26,679 nucleotides of DNA from Nitrososphaerota archaeon. GTDB lineage: Archaea > Thermoproteota > Nitrososphaeria > Nitrososphaerales > Nitrosopumilaceae. This document shows positions 14,280-22,308 of this stretch, one piece after another. Location of the stretch: positions 1 to 26,679 of the forward strand of contig JAGWGS010000002.1 of the NCBI GenBank assembly GCA_028867235.1. The letters run 5' to 3'. Position 1 is the stretch's first letter, and each line of letters opens with the position of its first letter. Under the pieces are notes generated by a model. It had not been told where the DNA came from. It did no database searches and saw nothing but the letters and a program-made list of their open reading frames with translations. The position numbers were made by a program, and so were the translations under genes.

Positions 14280-15545
14280 GTGCACTGGAAAGAAACTCTT
14301 CCTGACTGGTATGTAAAAAAATATGGTTACCAACCATGTGTGAATATTGGAACTGCCGGTCATGTTGACCACGGAAAGACCACTTTAATTCAAGCCCTCA
14401 CAGGTGTATGGACGAGTGCACATAGTGAGGAACTAAAACGAGGAATTACAATCAAAGTAGGATATGCTGATGCTGCATTTTACAAGTGTAAAAGCTGTGA
14501 AGTACCACTGGGATATTCTGTGACACCCACATGCAACAATTGTGGAAAAGAAAGTGAGCTCTCACGAGTTGTAAGTTTTGTAGATAGTCCAGGACATGAA
14601 AGTCTCATGGCAAACATGCTCTCTGGATCTGCATTGATAGATGGTGCAATGCTTCTTGTTGCAGCAAACGAAAAAGTTCCGCAACCCCAGACAAAGGAAC
14701 ATCTTCTTGCATTACAGACACTTGGGATAAAACAGGTTGTCATTGTACAAAATAAGGTTGACCTGGTTTCATATGATCAGGCAATGGAAAACTATGCCGA
14801 CATTTCCAAGTTTGTCAAGGGAACAAGTGCAGCCAAAGCGCCAATCATTCCAATCTCTGCCCAATCAAAACTAAACATAGATGCGCTAATTGGAGCAATT
14901 GAAGATAGCATACCAACACCTGAGAGAGACGACAAAAAAGACACTGTCATGCATGTATTAAGATCATTTGATATCAACAAGCCTGGAACTAGAATAAAGG
15001 ACATCAAAGGAGGGGTCATTGGAGGAAGCATAATCCAGGGCACGTTCAAGGTTGGTGATGAAATTGAGATAAAGCCAGGACTTGCAAACGAAAAGACTGG
15101 AAAATACGAATCAATCTTTACCGAAATTGCATCACTTGGAACAGGTGCCGGTATAGTAAAAGAGGTAAAAGCTGGAGGACTGATAGCACTTGCAACAAAA
15201 TTAGATCCGACAATGACCCGTAGTGATTCCTTGATAGGCTCTGTCATAGGCAAACCAGGTACACTTCCTGAGAATTCCTATAATGCAAAGATTGAGGTAA
15301 ATCTGTTTGACACCGCAGTAGGCTCTGGAGAGGAGATCAAAGTCTCTGCAATACAGACAGGCGAGTCATTGAGGCTTAGTCTTGGAACTGCACCCTTGCT
15401 ATCTAAGGTAACAAGTGTACGTGGCAAGACAGTAGAGCTACAATTCAAGAGACCTGTGTGTATCTTTGAAAACAGCAAGGTGGCAATAAGTCGAAGAATT
15501 TCTGAGAGATGGCGACTGATTGGTGCTGGTGTAGCAAGTGGTTAA
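14280..15545 (+). CDS. eif2g: Translation initiation factor aIF2 subunit gamma
   Basis: This is the GTPase core of aIF2, which with alpha and beta delivers initiator Met-tRNA to the small ribosomal subunit. The 421-residue protein has G1 GHVDHGKT (27-34), a switch region around LKRGITIKVGYADA, a zinc knuckle with Cys70, Cys73, Cys85 and Cys88, G3 DSPGHE (102-107), G4 NKVD (158-161) and G5 ISAQSKLNI, followed by the two beta-barrel domains. The N-terminus MHWKETLPDW matches the family when GTG 14280 is used; the frame also has TTG two codons earlier. The alpha-subunit gene lies about 5 kb downstream. The end overlaps the PIN gene by 8 bp. Confidence 0.95.
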   Translation: MHWKETLPDWYVKKYGYQPCVNIGTAGHVDHGKTTLIQALTGVWTSAHSEELKRGITIKVGYADAAFYKCKSCEVPLGYSVTPTCNNCGKESELSRVVSFVDSPGHESLMANMLSGSALIDGAMLLVAANEKVPQPQTKEHLLALQTLGIKQVVIVQNKVDLVSYDQAMENYADISKFVKGTSAAKAPIIPISAQSKLNIDALIGAIEDSIPTPERDDKKDTVMHVLRSFDINKPGTRIKDIKGGVIGGSIIQGTFKVGDEIEIKPGLANEKTGKYESIFTEIASLGTGAGIVKEVKAGGLIALATKLDPTMTRSDSLIGSVIGKPGTLPENSYNAKIEVNLFDTAVGSGEEIKVSAIQTGESLRLSLGTAPLLSKVTSVRGKTVELQFKRPVCIFENSKVAISRRISERWRLIGAGVASG

Positions 15546-15914
15546 GATAATTTGTGATTCTAGTTTTTTGATGATTCTTGTTTCTAAAAGAATAAAAAAT
15601 ATCTCTAGCGTTGAAACTGAGATTGGCGCACTGGAGTATGTTGTGCCAGACATGGTTGTAAAAGAACTTGAAGGGCTAGGACATGATGATAAAAAAAAAG
15701 CTCTGCACAAAATGCATTACACATAACACAAAGTTTGCCAAAAATATCAATCTCTGGCAAATCTGTTGATGATGCACTAGTCTTGTATGTAGAAAAAAAC
15801 GGGGGAATTGTAGCTACAATTGATGCCAAGCTAAAGACACGGATAAAACAAAGTGGAGGCTCGGTTCTTTCTGTGTCAAATGATAAAATCATACTTGAAC
15901 CGGGTAAACTTTAA
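15538..15914 (+). pseudogene. PIN-domain nuclease gene with a frame break in nine A
   Basis: GTG 15538, overlapping the aIF2-gamma end, starts VKIICDSSFLMILVSK with the first PIN aspartate, and continues through YVVPDMVVKELEGLGHDD. The frame then reaches A9 (15691-15699) and stops at 15724-15726. After a -1 shift within the A-run, the sequence stays open to TAA 15912-15914 and gives exactly the missing half of the family: KISISGKSVDDALVLYVEKN, then GGIVATIDAKLKTRIKQ with the remaining PIN acidic residues. Together they make about 125 residues, the usual size of the Fcf1/VapC9-like archaeal PIN proteins that often sit beside aIF2-gamma and are implicated in RNA processing. The cause could be a base error, real decay, programmed -1 frameshifting or polymerase slippage. 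Intact homology on both sides argues against old decay. Confidence 0.75.
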
Positions 15915-15939
15915 TTCTGGTCGAAAGAAATTTGTCTTA

Positions 15940-16599
15940 ATGTTTGAGTACAAGGGTATCAAGATACAATGGCTAGGACATGACTCGTTTGTGTTGCAGC
16001 ATGGCATCAAAATAATAATCGATCCATACAAGATTACAAGACATGACAAGGCAGACCTTGTATTGGTATCGCATAATCACTTTGACCACCTAAGTGTTGA
16101 TGATCTAAAAAATGTCTGTACAGAAAAGACTGTGATAGTTGCTGCAAATGAATGTATCAATATGATAACTGGATTTGTATTCAAGGAAAAAATTGGCATA
16201 TTGCCCGGCCAAGAAAAGACAGTACTTGGCACAAAGATACGTGCAGTACCTGCCTATAACCTAGATAAGATAAACTCTGATACTGGAAAACCATTTCACC
16301 CAAAAGAAGACAACAAGGTTGGATTTGTAATAAAGATGGGAGATGTCCTGATATATCATACTGGGGACACTGATTTGATTCCAGAGATGACTGATATACA
16401 GCCTGACATTGCACTTGTACCTGTAAGCGGTACTTATGTGATGACTGCAAAGGAGGCCTCCGAGGCCATCTCCAAGATAAAACCCAAGATTGCAATACCC
16501 ATGCACTATGGAACAATTGTTGGCAGCAAAAAAGATGCAGATGATCTAAAAGAGATGGTAAAATCATGCCAGATACAGATACTTGAGAAGGAATCGTAG
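15940..16599 (+). CDS. UPF0173 metallo-beta-lactamase-fold hydrolase
   Basis: The 219-residue protein has the signature of the UPF0173 branch of the metallo-beta-lactamase fold: IQWLGHDSFVL at the N-terminus, the metal motif SHNHFDHLS, the later ligand in YHTGDTDLIPEM, and PMHYGT near the end. The substrate is unknown; annotation as a metal-dependent hydrolase is as far as the sequence goes. The frame is open upstream to 15853, inside the PIN gene, but ATG 15940 gives the family N-terminus, and a TATA-like CTTTAATTC (15909-15917, overlapping the PIN stop) lies about 27 nt before it. Confidence 0.9.
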   Translation: MFEYKGIKIQWLGHDSFVLQHGIKIIIDPYKITRHDKADLVLVSHNHFDHLSVDDLKNVCTEKTVIVAANECINMITGFVFKEKIGILPGQEKTVLGTKIRAVPAYNLDKINSDTGKPFHPKEDNKVGFVIKMGDVLIYHTGDTDLIPEMTDIQPDIALVPVSGTYVMTAKEASEAISKIKPKIAIPMHYGTIVGSKKDADDLKEMVKSCQIQILEKES

Positions 16600-16624
16600 A
16601 ATCTCTCCAGTCAATCTCCATGGA

Positions 16625-16632
16625 TTTATAAA
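16625..16632 (+). promoter_or_regulatory. TATA box for the STT3-cyclophilin gene
   Basis: TTTATAAA, a strong archaeal TATA match, is centred about 30 nt before the TTG start at 16659 in the 59-bp gap after the UPF0173 gene. Confidence 0.55.
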
Positions 16633-16658
16633 CCCAAAAAATTCCATTCAGAACTAGT

Positions 16659-19403
16659 TTGTTACAAGATGCCAAACTATTCACTATACGAAATTTTGAC
16701 TTTCATCTAAAACATCTACTGGTAATAGGAATTCTTGCAATATCATTTTCTATATCTGCAATGGTCCGCTCACAAGCAGCAGATTATGGATTCCAATTAA
16801 ACGAGTTTGATCCGTTCTTTAATTATCGTGCAACACAATATCTGTTAGACCATGGTCTTGATGCATATGTTCACTGGCATGATGATATGAGTTGGTATCC
16901 AACTGGAAGAGATGTCTATAGTACTGCACAGGTACCATTGCATGTAACTGATGCAGTTCTGTACAAGATATTTGGCGGTGGCATGAGTCTCTATGATTTT
17001 ACCATACTCTTTCCTGTAGTGTTTGGTTCTATGACTGCAATAGTTGTATTTGCTCTAGTTAGAGTATTGGGTGGAACAAGTGCTGGACTATTTGCTTCCT
17101 TGTTCTTTGCCTTGTCTCCTCCAATCATAGTAAGAGGAACAATTGGTTGGTTCAAGTCTGAGCCGCTTGGATTGTTTTATGGATTGCTTGGAGTGTATCT
17201 ATTTCTTAGTGGACTGAAATCTACAAATAAAAAAGTAGCAATTGCAAAACTAGTTGGGGGTGGATTCTTCCTTGCAGTAGGCTTTGCATCTTGGGGTGGA
17301 ATTGAATTCTTCCTAATACCAATGGCAATATTTTTTGTAGCCCTGCCGTTTATACGAAAAGATCACAACTTTTTGTTATGGGCAATTCCTTTGTTTGTCG
17401 CAGTAACAATGGTAATAGCTGGTGGATTATTTGCAAGACCCGGTCCATCATTTGTCTTTGGGGCACGCGGACTTGCAATGATTGGTCCTACTATATTACT
17501 TGTCATAATAATTTTTGTTCAAAAGTACAGCAAGGAACAACATAAAATACGAAACAGCCTGCTGGTGCTGGCTGCACTTTTGATAATAGGTGGTGTCATC
17601 ATGGAGTCAAGCGCATTTCATACGGTAAGTTTCCGTTATCTTAATGCCGTCAACCCGTTTCTTACCTCAGAGGATCCACTTGTTGATTCTGTGGCAGAAC
17701 ACGCTACCCCAACACTTACGCAAAACTTTACCTACTTTTCAGTACTGATGCTGTTTGCAGGTCTTGGCATCTGGCTTGTCTTTAGAAATAAAGGCGATAA
17801 CTCTAGGTTTTCAATAAGAAACGAGATGATAGTCTTTGCCTTGATAATTGGCATAGTTGGGGCATACTCTGGCTCTACATTTTCTAGGCTTGAATTACTT
17901 ACTTCAACCTCTGTTATTATTTTATCATCAATAGGACTGGCAATTCTTGTGAGAGATATACTAGGACGCGATGTAAAACCTATCAGTACTGTAGACTCGA
18001 GGAAGGGAGCCGGAAAGAAAGATGCACCAAAGAAGACAAGCGAACTGCTTGGAAGGCTTCCAAAAATTGCATTTGTTGCAGTAATTGTTGCGTTATTGCT
18101 TGTACCTACACTTTACCCAGTAAATGCCAATTGGATAACAATGACCAAGGCCCCGCCTACCATATTAAACGGAGGATCAAACTTTGCAATTGCAACAGAT
18201 GACTGGCCCAGTGCGATGAACTGGTTAAAAAATAACACTCCAACAGGTTCTGTAGTTGCATCGTGGTGGGATTATGGATATTGGGTGCAAACTCTAGGGG
18301 ACAGAAAGACACTTGCCGATAATGCTACTATTGATACTAATGTTATAGCAAACATTGCAAGAATACTCTTGAGCTCTCCTGATCAGGCATGGCAGATGTT
18401 ACGGGATTCAGGATCAAACTATGTGCTTGTATATGTAGTGGGACAAAAGTACACTTCACACGACCAAGACCTCTATGTACTTGGCGGTGGTGGAGATGAG
18501 AGCAAGAAACAATGGTTCATGAAGATTGGTGGCCTTGACTCTTCCAAGTTCTTACAAGATGACTCCTTTACGCCAACAGATTATTTCTGGAACAATACCT
18601 TACTTGGTAAGATGTTCCCGTTTACTCCTGTGACATATTATGATCCAAATACTCATAATGAATCACCGACATATTCTACAGGACTTACTGCTATATACTC
18701 AAAGACCATCAAATATCCTACAGATGGCACAGGTCCATTACGACTGGTGTATTCTTCTCCAAGTATTGATAGAAAAGACTCTGGCGTATTCTCTGAAGTC
18801 TTGATTTATCAAGTAAATCCTGATTACAAGCCAGGTACACAACAAACAACACAACCAAATCCTGTAATTACAAAGCCAACAAGTACATCATCTGCAGGAA
18901 ATAGTACTGCAGTGATTAATACCAAGTTTGGACAAATAAAATTCAAGTTGCTAGATGATGTGGCACCCAAGACAACTGCCAATTTTATACAGTTAGCAAA
19001 ATCTGGTTTCTATGATGGAACTGTATTTCATAGAATAGTTCCAGGATTTGTAATACAAGGAGGAGACAAAAATTCCATTAATGGCTCACGAAGTACATGG
19101 GGACTAGGAGATGCTGGATATACTATTCCGCCTGAGTTTAGCACAAGTGTCAACTTTACAAAATACATGGTAGGTATGGCACGAGGCTCTGATGTAAACA
19201 GCGGAAGCTCCCAGTTCTTTATCACACTTGATAATGCCCCATGGCTAAATAATCAATATACATTGTTTGGCCAAGTCATATCCGGCCAAGATGTTGTTGA
19301 CAAGATAGCTGCATTAAAGACAAATTCTGACTCGCAACCTATTGATGCAGATTCTGCCAGAGTGTCAACAATTACAATCGAGTCTAGTAATAGTACAAAA
19401 TAA
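16659..19403 (+). CDS. aglB: STT3/AglB oligosaccharyltransferase fused to a cyclophilin-type PPIase
   Basis: The STT3 part (residues 1 to about 720) transfers lipid-linked glycans to Asn in N-x-S/T sequons outside the membrane. It has many hydrophobic segments, the first acidic motif in NEFDPFFNYR (Asp51), a SVAEH motif with Glu347 resembling the SVSE/TIxE loop, and the catalytic WWDYGYW at 536-542. At the second acidic motif the protein reads GWFKSEP, with Lys166 where Asp is usual. A Thr/Pro/Gln-rich linker (about 720-750) leads to a complete cyclophilin domain (about 751-910) with VFHRIVPGFVIQGGD (catalytic Arg), GSSQFFITLDNAPWL and TLFGQVISG. The domain follows the soluble STT3 part, so it should face outside. 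One uninterrupted frame joins both. The start is TTG, backed by the TATA box; an in-frame TAA at 16629 limits upstream starts. Confidence 0.9.
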   Translation: MLQDAKLFTIRNFDFHLKHLLVIGILAISFSISAMVRSQAADYGFQLNEFDPFFNYRATQYLLDHGLDAYVHWHDDMSWYPTGRDVYSTAQVPLHVTDAVLYKIFGGGMSLYDFTILFPVVFGSMTAIVVFALVRVLGGTSAGLFASLFFALSPPIIVRGTIGWFKSEPLGLFYGLLGVYLFLSGLKSTNKKVAIAKLVGGGFFLAVGFASWGGIEFFLIPMAIFFVALPFIRKDHNFLLWAIPLFVAVTMVIAGGLFARPGPSFVFGARGLAMIGPTILLVIIIFVQKYSKEQHKIRNSLLVLAALLIIGGVIMESSAFHTVSFRYLNAVNPFLTSEDPLVDSVAEHATPTLTQNFTYFSVLMLFAGLGIWLVFRNKGDNSRFSIRNEMIVFALIIGIVGAYSGSTFSRLELLTSTSVIILSSIGLAILVRDILGRDVKPISTVDSRKGAGKKDAPKKTSELLGRLPKIAFVAVIVALLLVPTLYPVNANWITMTKAPPTILNGGSNFAIATDDWPSAMNWLKNNTPTGSVVASWWDYGYWVQTLGDRKTLADNATIDTNVIANIARILLSSPDQAWQMLRDSGSNYVLVYVVGQKYTSHDQDLYVLGGGGDESKKQWFMKIGGLDSSKFLQDDSFTPTDYFWNNTLLGKMFPFTPVTYYDPNTHNESPTYSTGLTAIYSKTIKYPTDGTGPLRLVYSSPSIDRKDSGVFSEVLIYQVNPDYKPGTQQTTQPNPVITKPTSTSSAGNSTAVINTKFGQIKFKLLDDVAPKTTANFIQLAKSGFYDGTVFHRIVPGFVIQGGDKNSINGSRSTWGLGDAGYTIPPEFSTSVNFTKYMVGMARGSDVNSGSSQFFITLDNAPWLNNQYTLFGQVISGQDVVDKIAALKTNSDSQPIDADSARVSTITIESSNSTK

Positions 19404-19432
19404 TATTCTGGTACAATATCGTATCAATGATT

Positions 19433-19576
19433 TTATTTGTACCTGTCTGATATGCGATATCTTGCATACTTGTCGTCTGGGGAATATTTTCCTGGATGTA
19501 CCGTAACTGTCTGGTGACTACACTTGGGACACTGGTCCTTTAGTGTGTATCTCTTACAATCTGGACATTTTCTCAT
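19433..19576 (-). CDS. nop10: Ribosome biogenesis protein Nop10
   Basis: Nop10 is a small subunit of box H/ACA ribonucleoproteins that guide rRNA pseudouridylation, together with Cbf5, Gar1 and L7Ae. The 47-residue protein MRKCPDCKRYTL, then KDQCPKCSHQT, has the two CxxC pairs of the zinc ribbon and the HPGKYSPDDKYARYR block typical of the family. ATG 19576 gives the canonical MRKC start; ATG 19588 would add MHFQ. It lies 16 bp (or 4 bp) after aIF2-alpha, the standard archaeal pair, and converges on the STT3 gene with a 29-bp gap. Confidence 0.93.
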   Translation of the reverse strand: MRKCPDCKRYTLKDQCPKCSHQTVTVHPGKYSPDDKYARYRISDRYK

Positions 19577-19592
19577 CTGAAAGTGCATTTTT

Positions 19593-20390
19593 CTAACCTT
19601 CTCTTGTCTTCTTTGATTCTTCCCTTGTAAACTTGAATGTGCCACCCTTTTTCTCAATTACAGTCTGGACTGTGGTTAAGATCGGCTTGAGTTCTTTTTC
19701 TGCCTCCTTAAAGTTTGGAGCTTCAAGTGAAATGCGGTACTTTGGAGCGCCTATGTATGTCACGGATATCTCCTTCTTGTCCTTTGTTGCATCTATTAGT
19801 GCATTTTTGATTATCTCTATGCCATTTGACTTGTTACATGTAAGCTCAAAAATTCCTCGTATCTCAACATGGGGAACCTGAATTTTTGAGCCAAGCTCAG
19901 CTATGACATCAAGTGCCTTTGATGGAATCTTTAGACCCTCTAATACTGGCATTCCCTTGGCAGAAACCTCTGAGAATGCATCATAAATGGATCCAAACTT
20001 TTCAGCTAGGACATTTTCTAGTTTGGTCATATCTGATTCGGATAATCCTGCACGGGACTTGAGGTTTTCAACCAACGCATTTTCTTTTTCACCCCGCTTT
20101 ATCTCCAAAAGTTTCTTTTTCTTTTGATCTGATGATACTTGTTTTAGTGAAAGATCTATCTCAGATCTTCGTGGGTCTACACGCTTTACGAGAAGTACTT
20201 TTTTTTCTCCAATCTTGAGAAACTTGCCCACATTTCGTATCCAACCTGTTGCAATCTCGGAGACATGCAAAAATCCCTGAATATTGTTAAATTCATCAAG
20301 GGAGACATATGCTCCCTGATCTACTATCCTTGTAACTGTTGCAACAACAATTTCTCCAACTTCTGGAAAGTCCTGCACAGTTGTTGTCAT
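19593..20390 (-). CDS. eif2a: Translation initiation factor aIF2 subunit alpha
   Basis: This is the RNA-binding subunit of aIF2. The 265-residue protein has an N-terminal S1 domain (about 10-85: VGEIVVATVTRIVDQGAYVSL, GFLHVSEIATGWIRNVGKFL, RRSEIDLSLKQV), a helical middle with a lysine-rich segment, and the C-terminal alpha/beta domain (EIRGIFELTCNKSNGIEIIK onward). The frame is open to 20444, but ATG 20390 is preferred: it gives the family N-terminus MTTTVQDFPEVGEIVV and has ATTAAATTAT about 25 nt upstream. Nop10 follows on the same strand. The S27e and L44e genes that often precede it in other archaea are absent here. Confidence 0.94.
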   Translation of the reverse strand: MTTTVQDFPEVGEIVVATVTRIVDQGAYVSLDEFNNIQGFLHVSEIATGWIRNVGKFLKIGEKKVLLVKRVDPRRSEIDLSLKQVSSDQKKKKLLEIKRGEKENALVENLKSRAGLSESDMTKLENVLAEKFGSIYDAFSEVSAKGMPVLEGLKIPSKALDVIAELGSKIQVPHVEIRGIFELTCNKSNGIEIIKNALIDATKDKKEISVTYIGAPKYRISLEAPNFKEAEKELKPILTTVQTVIEKKGGTFKFTREESKKTREG

Positions 20391-20410
20391 GGATTTCAAA
20401 CCTGATGTAC

Positions 20411-20420
20411 ATAATTTAAT
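20411..20420 (-). promoter_or_regulatory. TATA-like element for aIF2-alpha-nop10
   Basis: On the minus strand this reads ATTAAATTAT, centred about 25 nt before ATG 20390, separating this pair from the cobO transcript. Confidence 0.45.
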
Positions 20421-20461
20421 GTTGCTGGTTACAAGATTGGTCAACTTGCAAATATAATTTT

Positions 20462-20992
20462 CTAAAAATCGATTCCTTTCTTTGCCTTTATTCCTGACTT
20501 GAAGGGATGCTTGATCTCCTTCATCTCTGTCACAAGGTCTGCCTTTTCAATGATTTCATCTCTTGCATGATTTCCGGTAAGGACTATGTTTACATCATCT
20601 GGTCTAGTTGAGATTACATCCAAAACATCTTTTAGATTTATCAGGCCAAGATTTAGCGCATAATTGATTTCATCTAGTATTACAAGGTTGTATGCCTTGG
20701 AGGTTATCTTTTCTTTTGCAACCTTGAGTGCTTCTTGTGCCATCTTCTTGTGATCCTCAATAGGGCTCTTGTCATCTAGTATTCCAACAAAACCCTTGCC
20801 AATTGCTGTGAGCTCAAACTCTGGTTCTAGCCTCTTTGATGATGTCATCTCACCATAGTGCCATGAGCCCTTGATGAATTGTATCATGCAAATTTTATGG
20901 TTGTACCCAACTGCGCGAAGTGCCATGCCAAGTGCGGCTGTGGTCTTTCCCTTGCCCTTTCCAGTGTAAACTATCACCAGCCCTTTTGTCAA
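20462..20992 (-). CDS. cobO: Cob(I)yrinic acid a,c-diamide adenosyltransferase
   Basis: The enzyme moves the adenosyl group of ATP to cobalt of the corrinoid, late in cobalamin synthesis and in salvage. The 176-residue protein has the CobO/BtuR P-loop TGKGKGKTTAALG (10-22), QFIKGSWHYGE, the Walker B-like LVILDEINYALN, and LTGNHARDEIIEKADLVTEM. The start is TTG 20992 (MTKGLVIVYTGKG). It diverges from the geranylgeranyl-reductase-family gene across 89 bp and stands apart from the cbi genes on the right, though it belongs to the same pathway. Confidence 0.93.
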   Translation of the reverse strand: MTKGLVIVYTGKGKGKTTAALGMALRAVGYNHKICMIQFIKGSWHYGEMTSSKRLEPEFELTAIGKGFVGILDDKSPIEDHKKMAQEALKVAKEKITSKAYNLVILDEINYALNLGLINLKDVLDVISTRPDDVNIVLTGNHARDEIIEKADLVTEMKEIKHPFKSGIKAKKGIDF

Positions 20993-21044
20993 TGCAGAAC
21001 AATTTTGGTGTGTCAGGTAAAAAGATTGGGTTTAAAACCACAGC

Positions 21045-21050
21045 TTATAA
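21045..21050 (+). promoter_or_regulatory. TATA-like element for the reductase-cbiA pair
   Basis: TTATAA is centred about 34 nt before ATG 21082, allowing a leader of a few nucleotides. A second AT element, TTTAAAA at 21031-21037, may serve either direction. Confidence 0.35.
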
Positions 21051-21081
21051 TGTTGTGTGGGAAAAATTTGGGTGATACTGC

Positions 21082-22308
21082 ATGGTAAAAAATTACAATT
21101 ATGATGTTGTTGTAGTGGGCGGTGGACCTGCTGGACTTTCTGCAGCATGGGGTGCTGCAAAAAAGGGTCAAAGTGTTGCTGTACTTGAAAGAGATGAGGC
21201 AATAGGACAGTATGTGAGGACAAGTGGAGTTACATGGATAAAAGAAGCTCAATCCTTTGGGATTCCTGCAGAGTGTTACAACGAAATACAAAACTATGCA
21301 TTTTATTCTCCAAATAATTATGTCATAAAAAAGGGTCAGACAGCTCATGCTGCAGTGCTTGATGTACGAAAGACATACCAGTTTCTTGCATATGAGGCAG
21401 CAGGCAAGGGTGCTGATATTTTTCTTCGAACAAGTGTAACTGATGTGGTGCAAAACAATGGTATGATAGTTGGAGTCAAAGCAACATCACTAAAAGAAGA
21501 ATTACAATTTAACGCCAAACTTGTAATTGATGCAAGCGGTTTCTATTCTGTTGTAGGAAGAACAATGGGAATTGTTCCATCGTGGAAGAGATTTGGTGCG
21601 GGTGCAGAATATGAAGCATATGTTGATAACACAAGTCCTGACACATGGCATCTCATGGTCGGCTCACAATATTCTCCTGCTGGCTATGCATGGGTATTTC
21701 CTCTTGGCAAAAACAAGGTGCGCATAGGTGTAGGGGTTGGCAAGCCAAACTCGCAGGTAGATGCAAGCAAACTTCTAGTTGAGCTGGTGCAGAAAAAACC
21801 AAGACCTCTTGATGCTCTAGGAAGAATTGTCCCAATTGAGTTTCATTATGGATTGATTCCAAATGAAGGACTGCGCCAGTCCACAATATCTGATAATCTT
21901 ATCATGGTGGGAGACTCGGCAGGACAGGCAAACCCACTTGTGCTTGAGGGAATTCGATATGCAATCGAGTTTGGTAGAAAGGCAGGTGAGATTGGAGCAC
22001 AATGTGTATCAAAAGGGGATACATCAAGAAAATCACTGCAATCCTATGAGGATGCCATGAGAAAATCCATAGGCTCCAAGATTGCATCTGCAATAAAAGT
22101 CCAGTATAGGTGGCTGGACCTTAGTGACTCGGAATGGGACAAGGAACTTGAGATAATTGATGAGTTGTCAGCAGAAGAATTTCTTGACTTTATCAAGGCA
22201 GACTTTGGAATGTCAAACATGCTCAAGCTTGCAGCACGCCACCCAAAACTTGCACTCAGACAATTATTTCAAATAATAAAAAACACTGGCAACGATAAAG
22301 AGGCATGA
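21082..22308 (+). CDS. Geranylgeranyl reductase family FAD protein
   Basis: Members use FAD to saturate isoprenoid double bonds; in archaea this completes the phytanyl chains of ether lipids, and related members act on other prenyl groups. The 408-residue protein has the N-terminal FAD-binding VVVVGGGPAGLSAAWGA (9-25) followed by LERDEAIG, the second FAD block with DASGFYSVVGR, and the family motif DNLIMVGDSAGQANPLVLEG with GIRYAIEFGRKAGE after it. It overlaps cbiA by 4 bp (ATGA), so the two are probably translationally coupled although the pathways differ. The exact substrate cannot be told from sequence. Confidence 0.87.
   Translation: MVKNYNYDVVVVGGGPAGLSAAWGAAKKGQSVAVLERDEAIGQYVRTSGVTWIKEAQSFGIPAECYNEIQNYAFYSPNNYVIKKGQTAHAAVLDVRKTYQFLAYEAAGKGADIFLRTSVTDVVQNNGMIVGVKATSLKEELQFNAKLVIDASGFYSVVGRTMGIVPSWKRFGAGAEYEAYVDNTSPDTWHLMVGSQYSPAGYAWVFPLGKNKVRIGVGVGKPNSQVDASKLLVELVQKKPRPLDALGRIVPIEFHYGLIPNEGLRQSTISDNLIMVGDSAGQANPLVLEGIRYAIEFGRKAGEIGAQCVSKGDTSRKSLQSYEDAMRKSIGSKIASAIKVQYRWLDLSDSEWDKELEIIDELSAEEFLDFIKADFGMSNMLKLAARHPKLALRQLFQIIKNTGNDKEA

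Noticed and set aside
16181..16684. 167-codon open frame on - across UPF0173 and the STT3 start
   Set aside because: It is an antisense shadow of UPF0173, runs over the STT3 TATA box, and shows no recognisable motif.
21013..21453. 146-codon open frame on - over the reductase start
   Set aside because: It covers the promoter region and N-terminus of a clear FAD enzyme and is rich in Cys, Ser and Phe without pattern.
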